Below, in pieces: positions 26,274 to 34,629 of a DNA stretch of 64,000 nucleotides. Source of the DNA: an uncultured Christensenella sp. (GTDB lineage: Bacteria > Bacillota > Clostridia > Christensenellales > UBA3700). The stretch lies in NCBI GenBank assembly GCA_910584975.1, contig CAJUEA010000004.1, forward strand, positions 1 to 64,000. Reading direction: 5' to 3'. The translations under genes were made by a program, and so were the position numbers. A model generated the notes under the pieces. That model did not search any database. It was not told the origin of the DNA and saw only the letters and a program-made list of their open reading frames with translations. Within the stretch, counting starts at the first letter, position 1, and each line of letters opens with the position of its first letter.

Positions 26274-28607
26274 TTATGGTTTTACGATAATTCTTGCATA
26301 AGTCTCTTTGATATCGCCCTTGCTCTTGCTGATAGCCTTTAGCAATACTTTATCAGTACCTTGGAAAGCTCTTACGATATAAGAACTTACACCAGCAGTT
26401 GTCTTTGACTCGCTATAGTTAACAATTTCGCCACCTTTTGCTGACAAAGTAATTCTCTCTCCATCACGGCTTACGATATTACCCTTTTCGTCAACCAAAG
26501 CAACATGAACAAACACAAAGTCTCTTTCGTCATTTGCAAGTGCAATGCCACCATAGTCAACAAAAATTCTCAATTTGTAAGGTTTGTCATTGTTAACAAC
26601 AATCATTCTACTTACAACTTCATTGTTGTTTAATGCATCAATTCTAATTTCTCTCTTATCAACATTCTTCAAACTGTTTGCAATACAGATTGGAGGATGA
26701 GGCAAATTTTCATTGTTGCCAACATTCAAGCTCTTTTTAATGAAATCTGAATATGGCTCTTTACTTGATGCAACATAAGGTGTTGTAATGCCTTTTTTAA
26801 CCTCGTAAGAACCTTGGTCTACATTATCAAAATAAATATTGATTTTTTCGCAGTTAGTGTAAACTTGCATATTATCAACCAAAGTTGCAAGCATTGGATG
26901 AGGAATGTATACCATTGGTTTTGCATTTTCGTCCTGAGATTGGAAGAAATAATAAGCTGTTTTTGGCAAACGATACTCGTTCATAATGCCCATTATCATT
27001 TTTTCCTTACCATTTGAATAGTCAATATCTTGAGAAATTATTGCACCAATAGTGCCGTTTACAGTTGCATTTTGGTTTGCAATATATTGATATGCCCAAG
27101 CTTGCTCTGCCATTTTTTGTTCAGTAGGAATTTTCTTATCCTTCTTGTCAAGCTTATAACCATCAGCACCAAAGCTGCCAATCAAATTTGCACCAACGCC
27201 TTCAACAATCTCTTGAGTTTTTGTTTCCTCATTGTAATAGCAATAAGCAACATCAAGCCCTAATTCAGCAATGCTTGATTTTTCTCTGTGAGTTGTATCG
27301 CCAACAAACAATGGCTTTTGACCTTCTGGGAATGCATCTGTAACAGCAGCCATACAATCTTTAATCAACTCGTTTGGCAAGCCTTGTTCAGCAGTAAATC
27401 TACCAATAGTAACTTCCCACATTGCAACGCTTGTGTTATTTCTGTCACGATAAGCAAGCTCTGAGAAAGTATTTTTAACATTCTCTCTGAAAGCAGCATT
27501 GTCTTTTGAAGTGTTAAGCTTACCATTGTTTGGCACGCAGTTGATAACCAACATACCAAGTGTATCGCAAGCCTCATAAAACTCTTTTGATGCAGGATAA
27601 TTAACCAATCTTACAGTGTTAAAGCCAGCATTTTTAAGCTTGATAATCTCTCTAAATTCAGCTCTACGAGAAGTAACCATACCAATAAATGGATATGTTT
27701 GATGATGGCAAGCACCTTTGATTTTTGTTTCGTTGCCATTAACATAGAATTTGCCGTCTTTAACTTCAAATTCACGAATACCTCTTTTGTATACTCTTTG
27801 GTCAACCAAATCAAAATCGCCAGTTGCCATATTTTTTGCATAAAGCTCAAGTCTCATATAATACATGTATGGGAATTCTGGAGACCACAAAATTGCATCT
27901 TCAACAGGCACTTTAACAACAAAGCCGTTGTCATACAATGCAGAATTATATTTTACTTTTGTACGAGAAATAACATTTTTGCCACTGTCTGCCAATGTTG
28001 CAACAATATACATATCATTTAGGCTTTCAACAAAGTTAACTTGACATTTAGCACACAAGAAATATTTATCCTTGCCACCTTCAGTAACTTTTTCTTGGTA
28101 AACAAAGCAGTTGTCATGACATTCAGTTTCAGTGTAAATTTTAGTAAAGCACTCTGGCTCAACAATGTTCAACCAAACATCACGAATGATACCGACATAA
28201 TTTTCATATCTGTATTCATTTGTTTTTACCATACCAAGAATATTGTCATCTGGGTCACTTTCCAAAGTAACAACCAGTCTGATAACTTTATTTATATTTT
28301 TTTGAATTATGGATGTAACATCAAAAGAAAATGGTAAGAACCCACCTTTGTGCTTTCCTATGCTTGTACCATTAAGTTCAACTTCAGCACTTGAACAAAC
28401 ACCCTCAAACTCAAGAATATAGCGTCTGTTGTGAAAAGCAGACTCCTCACCTTTTTTAACATTGATTTTGAATTGTTTTGTAAATTTAACTTTCTTTTTG
28501 CTGTTTTTGCCCCCGTCAACAACATAGGCATATGGAATGCTGATATTTTCCCTACTTTTATCTTTTTTGCTCTTTACATTCCAGTTTTCAATTATATTAA
28601 TTCTCAT
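26274..28607 (-). CDS. GH2-fold protein without catalytic glutamates (probable pseudo-glycosidase)
   Basis: The 777-residue protein has the GH2 layout: jelly-roll domain (about 30-170, EVELNGTSIGKHKGGFLPF and IIRDVWLNIV), an immunoglobulin-like domain, then a TIM barrel from about 295 (GACHHQTYP, NTVRLVNYPASKEFYEACD), with extra beta domains to the end. The two active-site strands are altered. Where the acid/base Asn-Glu should stand the sequence is WEVTIGRF (Gly402-Arg403). Where the nucleophile Glu should stand it is GSFGADG (Ser478). The 75-residue spacing matches the family. No signal peptide, so cytosolic. It has its own strong promoter and terminator. The fold is sure; inactivity is inferred. 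Confidence 0.88.
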   Translation of the reverse strand: MRINIIENWNVKSKKDKSRENISIPYAYVVDGGKNSKKKVKFTKQFKINVKKGEESAFHNRRYILEFEGVCSSAEVELNGTSIGKHKGGFLPFSFDVTSIIQKNINKVIRLVVTLESDPDDNILGMVKTNEYRYENYVGIIRDVWLNIVEPECFTKIYTETECHDNCFVYQEKVTEGGKDKYFLCAKCQVNFVESLNDMYIVATLADSGKNVISRTKVKYNSALYDNGFVVKVPVEDAILWSPEFPYMYYMRLELYAKNMATGDFDLVDQRVYKRGIREFEVKDGKFYVNGNETKIKGACHHQTYPFIGMVTSRRAEFREIIKLKNAGFNTVRLVNYPASKEFYEACDTLGMLVINCVPNNGKLNTSKDNAAFRENVKNTFSELAYRDRNNTSVAMWEVTIGRFTAEQGLPNELIKDCMAAVTDAFPEGQKPLFVGDTTHREKSSIAELGLDVAYCYYNEETKTQEIVEGVGANLIGSFGADGYKLDKKDKKIPTEQKMAEQAWAYQYIANQNATVNGTIGAIISQDIDYSNGKEKMIMGIMNEYRLPKTAYYFFQSQDENAKPMVYIPHPMLATLVDNMQVYTNCEKINIYFDNVDQGSYEVKKGITTPYVASSKEPYSDFIKKSLNVGNNENLPHPPICIANSLKNVDKREIRIDALNNNEVVSRMIVVNNDKPYKLRIFVDYGGIALANDERDFVFVHVALVDEKGNIVSRDGERITLSAKGGEIVNYSESKTTAGVSSYIVRAFQGTDKVLLKAISKSKGDIKETYARIIVKP

Positions 28608-28640
28608 AATTACCTACCATACAAGAGATTATTTTCTTAA

Positions 28641-28669
28641 ATTATAGCACAATATATATTTTAAAGCAA
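28641..28669 (-). promoter_or_regulatory. Promoter of the GH2-like gene
   Basis: On the minus strand TTGCTT (28664-28669), 17 nt, TATAAT (28641-28646). A ~30-nt leader with TAGGT leads to the ATG. Confidence 0.75.
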
Positions 28670-28768
28670 TAATATTTTAATTTTTATATAATTATTTTAA
28701 AAAATTTATTCAATTTTTACAAACTTTTTGCTTATATTATGAATATTAGCCATTTTTCTACTTAATGA

Positions 28769-30520
28769 TTAATTATTGACTAACATCTCAACAAAGCCCA
28801 AAACATTCTGATTTTTTATTTTAGCCAACTCTTGGGTATCCCCTTTAACGCTGACATAAATCTTCAATTTTGGTTCTGTTCCAGATGGGCGAACACAACA
28901 CCACTCGTCTTCAGACAACATAAATTTAAGTACATTTGTTTTTGGAAGTTCAATTTTTTGCTCACTACCATCAATATTTTTGCTCACACCTGCTTGCAAA
29001 TCCATAAATTTAAGCACAGGCAAGCCAGCAATATTGTTGATTGGACGATTTCTAAGTTTATCCATTACGGCTTTCATTTCTGCCATACCATTCACGCCAC
29101 CAAAAGCGATTGACTTGGAGACTTCCACAAAATATCCAAATTTTTTGTACAAATCTTGCAAAACATCATATAATTTGATGTTTTTGCTTTCGTAATAACA
29201 AGCCATTTCTGCAAAAAGCATTGCACTTACAACGGCATCTTTATCTCTTGCGTGAGTGCCTGACAAATAACCAAAACTCTCCTCATAACCAAACAAGAAA
29301 GTATGTTTGCCGTTTGCCTCCCACTCCTTGATTTTCTCGCCAATAAACTTAAAGCCTGTTAGCACATTGTACACTTCCATTCCATAGCTTTTTGCAATCA
29401 TATCTGCAAGGTTTGTGGTTACAATAGTTTTTACAACAGCACCATTCGCAGGCAAAATACCCATATCCTTTCTTCTCATAAGGATGTAATTCATCATCAT
29501 TGCACCAATTTGATTGCCTGAAAGCAAAACAAATTCGCCATTATTATCCTTGATTGCAACGCCCATTCTGTCTGCATCTGGGTCAGTTCCAATTACAATG
29601 TTGCTTCTTAATTGTTTTGCAAGATTAATTCCCATTTTAAGTGCATCTGGTTGCTCAGGGTTTGGCACCGCAACAGTTGGGAAATTGCCGTCTGGCTCTT
29701 TTTGTTCCTCAACCACATTGCAAGGAATCTTCATTTGTTTTAGAATGGTAGTTACAGGCTTGTAGCCACTGCCGTGCAATGGAGTGTAAACAATTTTTAT
29801 TTTGCTTGCAACTTCGCTCACAGCCTCTGGGCTCAATGACAATTTTGCAAGTTCAGCAAAATAAGCATCTTCAACAGGTTTACCAATAACCATTATATTT
29901 TCTTGCAACATTTCGTTGTTCATACTTTTGATTTGCTCTCTGCTTGCTTTTATCTCATCGCCTTTAACGCAAAAATAATCTTTTATTGCGTCAATGTATT
30001 TAACCACAACAGAAGTATCCTCAGGAGACATTTGTGCACCATCTTCGCCATATACTTTGTAGCCGTTATATTCCTTTGGATTGTGAGATGCAGTTATCAT
30101 AATGCCTGCAAAAGCTTTAAGATGTCTTATTGCAAATGAGCACATTGGTACAGGATGTGTGTCGTTGTACAAATAAACTTTTATGCCGTTTGATGCCAAA
30201 ACACCAGCTGTTTCCAAAGCAAATTCGTAGCTGAAGTTTCTTGTGTCATAGCTTATCACAACGCCTTTTTCCATTGCGTCGCTGCCCACTTGTTTGATAA
30301 AATTTGCAACACCTTGAGTAGCTCTTCTTACCGTGTATCTGTTAAGACAACCTGTACCCAAAGCAATAATTCCTCTCATACCTGCAGTGCCAAACTCCAA
30401 CGGAATCGCAAATCTGCGTTTTAGTTGCTCATCATTATCCTTAATTGCCTCAAGTTCTTTTGCCTCGTCAGCAGACACTTTTGTCAGCCAGTATTTAAAA
30501 TCTTCAATATAATTTGACAT
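28769..30520 (-). CDS. Alpha-phosphoglucomutase/phosphomannomutase
   Basis: Interconverts glucose 1- and 6-phosphate (PgcA type). The 583-residue form starting MSNYIEDF is preferred: AAAGGT lies about seven nt before this ATG, and is too close to the GTG two codons earlier. The catalytic phosphoserine loop TASHNPKEYNG, the metal loop GTDPDADRMGVA, the sugar loop FGYEESFGYLSGTHARDKD and the phosphate loop RPSGTEPKLKIY are all present. Supplies glycogen, wall or exopolysaccharide precursors. Single-gene unit with a consensus promoter. Confidence 0.95.
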   Translation of the reverse strand: MSNYIEDFKYWLTKVSADEAKELEAIKDNDEQLKRRFAIPLEFGTAGMRGIIALGTGCLNRYTVRRATQGVANFIKQVGSDAMEKGVVISYDTRNFSYEFALETAGVLASNGIKVYLYNDTHPVPMCSFAIRHLKAFAGIMITASHNPKEYNGYKVYGEDGAQMSPEDTSVVVKYIDAIKDYFCVKGDEIKASREQIKSMNNEMLQENIMVIGKPVEDAYFAELAKLSLSPEAVSEVASKIKIVYTPLHGSGYKPVTTILKQMKIPCNVVEEQKEPDGNFPTVAVPNPEQPDALKMGINLAKQLRSNIVIGTDPDADRMGVAIKDNNGEFVLLSGNQIGAMMMNYILMRRKDMGILPANGAVVKTIVTTNLADMIAKSYGMEVYNVLTGFKFIGEKIKEWEANGKHTFLFGYEESFGYLSGTHARDKDAVVSAMLFAEMACYYESKNIKLYDVLQDLYKKFGYFVEVSKSIAFGGVNGMAEMKAVMDKLRNRPINNIAGLPVLKFMDLQAGVSKNIDGSEQKIELPKTNVLKFMLSEDEWCCVRPSGTEPKLKIYVSVKGDTQELAKIKNQNVLGFVEMLVNN

Positions 30521-30549
30521 ACTCACACCTTTTATATACTTTTTTAAAA

Positions 30550-30578
30550 ATTATACAATATAATATGCTTTTTGTCAA
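30550..30578 (-). promoter_or_regulatory. Consensus promoter of the phosphoglucomutase gene
   Basis: On the minus strand TTGACA (30573-30578), 17 nt, TATAAT (30550-30555): a perfect match to the housekeeping sigma consensus. Confidence 0.85.
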
Positions 30579-30716
30579 TAAAATTTTAAAATTTCAACAT
30601 TACTCAACACATCAAATTTTGACTTTATTTGTTTGATTTTTCAATATAAAAACGCTATTATATTTTGCTTTTTAGCAATAATAACACAAAAATTGCTTTG
30701 TTTTTCTTCAAATTTT

Positions 30717-31583
30717 TCAATTTGCCACCGATTTTCGCAGGATTTTTACACTGTTTTGTGGTTTATAATAATCTCGTCTTATCTCCCTTTTTGAAAGTGT
30801 CCTTCCCCCTTTTTCAATGGATAAAATAAGCCTTGAAATATATCCATCTTTTCCAATAAAAAACTCATTTTCGCCCACTTCATCAAGTTCGATTATCTCT
30901 TCTTCATAAGGTATCACTTTTATTGTTTCTGATTTTAGTTTGTACTCACAATCTCTTTTTTTGCCAAACAAGTTGATTGTTATTTTTTCCTCGTCATAAT
31001 TTGTTGCAATAAATATTTCCGTATCTGTTGGGTTACGCAAAATCAAATCGATATACTCACTAACAGTTGCATCTCGAGATAATTCAACATAACTTGAAGG
31101 CAAAGAATGTGCTGTTACCGACACAACATCCAACCCACCAAGCAACCATGCGTTATACAAAGTTGAGGACACTTGACAAACTCCACCACCCACACCTTCT
31201 GTATAGCGACCTTTAAAAATTACCAGTGCTTTTTTATACCCTCTCTCTTCCGTTCTCAATCCAACAACTTTGTTAAAAGAAAATTCCTCTCCGGGCATAA
31301 CACTTTTTCCGTCCAAGCTTTTTAAAGCAAGCCTTATGTTAAATTTTCTTTCCTCTGGACTATCTTTGTAATTTGTGGAAAAAGAAGAGATTAGCTCTGG
31401 TTGTTTGCTGACCATTTGCAAAGTAGCTACATTACTTGCTTGCAAATTACTTGCAGAATAATGCAAAAAAGACACATTGAAAAAGGAAAAAATTACCATT
31501 ATTATGCAAAAAATCGGCACTAAAACACAAAACTGCGATTTAATACCGATATTTTCATTTAACATTCTCTTCCAGCTTTTCAT
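30717..31583 (-). CDS. VanW family protein
   Basis: A 288-residue protein with one N-terminal membrane helix (about 18-42) and an outside domain of the VanW family (YoaR-like). Visible family motifs are MPGEEFSFNKVVG, GRYTEGVGGGVCQVSSTLYNAWL and the following SLPSSYV. VanW domains are found with wall-modifying and L,D-transpeptidase-like proteins, but the activity is not known. There is no ribosome site at the ATG; a TATACT box six nt upstream suggests a leaderless mRNA. An alternative start at residue 7 has GGAAGAG, but too close to it. Confidence 0.9.
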   Translation of the reverse strand: MKSWKRMLNENIGIKSQFCVLVPIFCIIMVIFSFFNVSFLHYSASNLQASNVATLQMVSKQPELISSFSTNYKDSPEERKFNIRLALKSLDGKSVMPGEEFSFNKVVGLRTEERGYKKALVIFKGRYTEGVGGGVCQVSSTLYNAWLLGGLDVVSVTAHSLPSSYVELSRDATVSEYIDLILRNPTDTEIFIATNYDEEKITINLFGKKRDCEYKLKSETIKVIPYEEEIIELDEVGENEFFIGKDGYISRLILSIEKGGRTLSKREIRRDYYKPQNSVKILRKSVAN

Positions 31584-31589
31584 ACAAAT

Positions 31590-31619
31590 AGTATATGTAA
31601 AAAAGCAATTTTAACACAA
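31590..31619 (-). promoter_or_regulatory. Promoter of vanW-like gene, possibly leaderless
   Basis: On the minus strand TTGTGT (31614-31619), 18 nt, TATACT (31590-31595), then six nt to the ATG. The -35 is only partly conserved. Confidence 0.45.
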
Positions 31620-31744
31620 TAATTTAACAGCAATTAAATCATTTTAAACTTTATATCATTAAAATAATAATTCGTTTGATTAGAAATGCTTTTTTAAAAA
31701 TTGGATTTCTTTAATTTTTATAAAGGCCTGTTTTGCAGACAAAT

Positions 31745-32659
31745 CTATTTCTTTATTACAATATCATATGGTGTAACTTGATATACATAGTAGTTCAACC
31801 AATTATAATACAACAAATTTGCTGTGCTACGCCAGTTTACATTAATATGGTCAATATCTCCATTCACAAAATAATTGATTGGTGGATCAATTTTATCCCC
31901 TTTTGCAAGGTCTCTCAAATACTCTGTTTTTAAAGTGTCTCTGTCATACTCGCTGTGTCCCATAAAAAAGAATTTTTTGTCGTCAACACTTTTCACAATG
32001 CTGATTCCACCATCTTTTGACTCTGCAAGCACTTGCAAATTTTCATTTGCACGAATAGCATCTTCGTCAACAGTTGAATGTCTGCTCATTGGGATATAAA
32101 AAGTGTCATCCATTCCTTTGAGCAATTTATCATATTTTGCAACTGCTTTGTTTGCATAAATGCCAAACATTTTTTTTGGAAGCAATGGTTTGTTTATGCC
32201 GTAATAATAATTTAGTCCAGCTTGTGCACCCCAACAAATAAAAATTGTTGAAGTTACATTGCTATCTGCATAATCCATTATTCTAGTAAGCTCCTGCCAA
32301 TACATAACCTCTTCAAAAGGCAAAGTTTCCACAGGGGCACCCGTGATAATCATTCCGTCAAACTTTTTGTCTTTTATTTCGTCAAAAGTTTGATAAAATT
32401 TATCCAAATGCTCCGCACTTGTGTTTTTGCTTTCGTAACTGCCCATTTTTACAAGAGTAACATTTACCTGCAAAGAAGAGTTGCCCAAAAGACGCATTAA
32501 CTGCGTTTCTGTTTCTATTTTTGTAGGCATCAAATTTACAATAGCAATTTCTATTGGTCTTATATCCTGAGTTTCTGCCCTAACCTTTGGCATTACAAAA
32601 ACATTTTCGTCTTGTAAAATGCTGAAAGCAGGCAGTGCCTTTGGTATAATAATTGGCAT
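31745..32659 (-). CDS. metA: Homoserine O-acetyltransferase, MetA family
   Basis: Activates homoserine for methionine synthesis. The 304-residue form starting MPIIIPKALPAF has AAGGAG nine nt upstream; the longer ORF start is unsupported. The catalytic Cys is at position 142 (FICWGAQAG). Residue 111 is Glu (GAPVE). In this family Glu111 selects acetyl-CoA, while Gly111, as in E. coli, selects succinyl-CoA. So O-acetylhomoserine is the expected product, matching the O-acetylhomoserine sulfhydrylase encoded 47 nt upstream in the same operon. Confidence 0.95.
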   Translation of the reverse strand: MPIIIPKALPAFSILQDENVFVMPKVRAETQDIRPIEIAIVNLMPTKIETETQLMRLLGNSSLQVNVTLVKMGSYESKNTSAEHLDKFYQTFDEIKDKKFDGMIITGAPVETLPFEEVMYWQELTRIMDYADSNVTSTIFICWGAQAGLNYYYGINKPLLPKKMFGIYANKAVAKYDKLLKGMDDTFYIPMSRHSTVDEDAIRANENLQVLAESKDGGISIVKSVDDKKFFFMGHSEYDRDTLKTEYLRDLAKGDKIDPPINYFVNGDIDHINVNWRSTANLLYYNWLNYYVYQVTPYDIVIKK

Positions 32660-32706
32660 AAATTTTCTCCTTATTTTGAAAATTCCCTCCAAAAATGGGG
32701 GTTAAA

Positions 32707-33978
32707 TCAATGAATAGCTTCCAAAGCTTGTTCCAAATCACTGATTAAATCATATGGGTTTTCAATTCCGACAGAAAGTCTCACCAAGTTTTCGCTTATG
32801 CCACAAGCAACAAGCTCCTCATTGGATAATTGTCTGTGAGTTGTTGTCGCTGGGTGCAAAACACAAGTTCTTGTGTCAGCAATGTGAGTGACAATTTTAA
32901 TCAATTTTAATGCTTTCATAAAATCACAAACTTGCTCTCTGTCTCCTTTAATTCCAAACACGACCATACCTGAATTCATTCCGTTTGAAAAATACTTTTG
33001 TGCTCTGTCATAATTTTCGTCATTTTCAAGTCCACTATATTTAACCCATTCAATCTTTGGATTTTGGCTTAATGCTTTTGCACATAGCAGAGCATTGTCG
33101 CTGTGCTGTTTCATACGCAAATGCAATGTTTCTGCACCAAGATTTGTTAAATACGCATTGAAAGGGCTCATACAACTGCCCAAATCTCTCATCATTTGAA
33201 CTCTTGCCTTTGTGCTAAAGCAAGCAGGAGCCACACTTGTATAAATCAAGCCGTGATAGCTTTCGTCTGGCACATTAAATTCCGGATATCTTGGGTTACC
33301 TTTAAAATCAAAATTTCCACCATCCACAATAATGCCACCAACACAGCTTGCGTGTCCATCCAAATATTTTGATGTGGAATGAATGACAACATTTGCACCA
33401 TGTTCAATTGGTCTGCAAATGATTGGAGTTGCAAGAGTGTTGTCAACCATCAACAAAATGCCAAAATCTTTTGCAATTTTTGAAAGTAGTTCAAAATTTG
33501 CGATGTTCATATTAGGATTTGCAAGAGTTTCACAATAAATAATTTTTGTGTTGTCATCAATCATTTTTGCAATTTCTTCATAGCTTGCATTTGGCGCCAC
33601 AAATCTTGTGTCAATGCCGTACTTTCTCAAAGTTACATTAAACAAATTGAAAGAACCACCATAAATTGTTGCAAGGCTTATAATGTTGTCACCTGCGTTG
33701 CAAACATTCAAAATTGCAAGAGTTTCGCTTGCAAGTCCACTTGAGCAAGCAACTGCACCAACACCACCCTCCAAAGCATTTACTTTTGCCTCAAAAGCGG
33801 CAACTGTTGGATTGCTTATTCTTGTATAGATATGTCCTTCCTCACTCAAATCAAACAATTTTGCTAATTGTTCAGGAGTGTCATAAACATAAGTTGTTGA
33901 CTGATAAAGTGGCAACACTCTTGGGTCGCCATTTTTTGGTTCATAGCCTGCTTGTACGCATTTTGTTTGAATATCCAT
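32707..33978 (-). CDS. metY: O-acetylhomoserine (thiol)-lyase
   Basis: A PLP enzyme that makes homocysteine directly from O-acetylhomoserine and sulfide. The 423 residues show YTRISNPTVAAFE (51-63), SSGLASETLA (79-88), the cofactor Asp in LLMVDNTLATP, and the PLP lysine Lys204 in HSTSKYLDGH. The length and the SLATIYGGSFNLF loop favour MetY over cystathionine gamma-synthase. Start has AGGAG. First gene of metY-metA. I see no SAM riboswitch in the 190-nt leader; a promoter TTGCAA-17-AATAAT is possible there. Confidence 0.94.
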   Translation of the reverse strand: MDIQTKCVQAGYEPKNGDPRVLPLYQSTTYVYDTPEQLAKLFDLSEEGHIYTRISNPTVAAFEAKVNALEGGVGAVACSSGLASETLAILNVCNAGDNIISLATIYGGSFNLFNVTLRKYGIDTRFVAPNASYEEIAKMIDDNTKIIYCETLANPNMNIANFELLSKIAKDFGILLMVDNTLATPIICRPIEHGANVVIHSTSKYLDGHASCVGGIIVDGGNFDFKGNPRYPEFNVPDESYHGLIYTSVAPACFSTKARVQMMRDLGSCMSPFNAYLTNLGAETLHLRMKQHSDNALLCAKALSQNPKIEWVKYSGLENDENYDRAQKYFSNGMNSGMVVFGIKGDREQVCDFMKALKLIKIVTHIADTRTCVLHPATTTHRQLSNEELVACGISENLVRLSVGIENPYDLISDLEQALEAIH

Positions 33979-34170
33979 ATATTGCTCTCCTATGTATTTA
34001 TTTTTAATTATTAATATCTATAATTAATTATAATATCTATATTACAATCTTCCTTTGCAATATTATTTACGAATGCGTATTGTTTTGCAAATGAATTTTG
34101 TTGATATTATTACTTAATTATAGCTGAAAATGTAAAAATTTTCAATGTTTTTTACAAAAAATTATTATTT

Positions 34171-34629
34171 TTATTTATAATAATTTTTCAAATCTCTTTC
34201 CAGCTGCCTTGCTTGTTGCTTATCCTGCAATGCTTGACGCTTATCGTGCAATTCCTTACCTTTTGCCACACCAAGCTCAACTTTTACAAGCCCTTGTTTG
34301 AAATATAATTTTGTTGGCACGATAGTATAACCTTTTTGTTCCACCTTGCCACGCAGCTTATTAATTTCTGCTTTTTTAATCAAAAGTTTTCTTGCTCTTC
34401 TTGCATCAACATTAAAATAACTGCCCTTGTCATATGGCGAAATGTGCATATTTATAAGTTCAATTTCGTTGCCTCTTATCAAACAATAAGTATCCTTCAT
34501 GTTGACAGCACCAAGCCTAATTGATTTTACCTCACTGCCGACAAGCACAATACCTGCCTCCAAAGTGTCCTCAATAAAATAGTCATGATAAGCTTTTTTA
34601 TTTGTTGCTATAACTTTGATACCACTCAT
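34171..34629 (-). CDS. smpB: SsrA-binding protein SmpB
   Basis: Escorts tmRNA to stalled ribosomes in trans-translation. In the 152-residue protein the OB-fold core is visible: NKKAYHDYFIEDTLEAGIVL, GSEVKSIRLG, then YDKGSYFNVDARRARKLL. The basic C-terminal tail (KELHDKRQALQDKQQ...) enters the decoding site. AGAGGTGG precedes the ATG inside rnr, and the ATG overlaps the rnr stop. The 190 nt downstream are too short to hold ssrA, so tmRNA must be elsewhere. Confidence 0.97.
   Translation of the reverse strand: MSGIKVIATNKKAYHDYFIEDTLEAGIVLVGSEVKSIRLGAVNMKDTYCLIRGNEIELINMHISPYDKGSYFNVDARRARKLLIKKAEINKLRGKVEQKGYTIVPTKLYFKQGLVKVELGVAKGKELHDKRQALQDKQQARQLERDLKNYYK

Noticed and set aside
33979..34170. 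SAM riboswitch before metY, or tmRNA after smpB
   Set aside because: The region is under 200 nt, lacks a GC-bearing multi-helix structure and has no terminator; too short for tmRNA.
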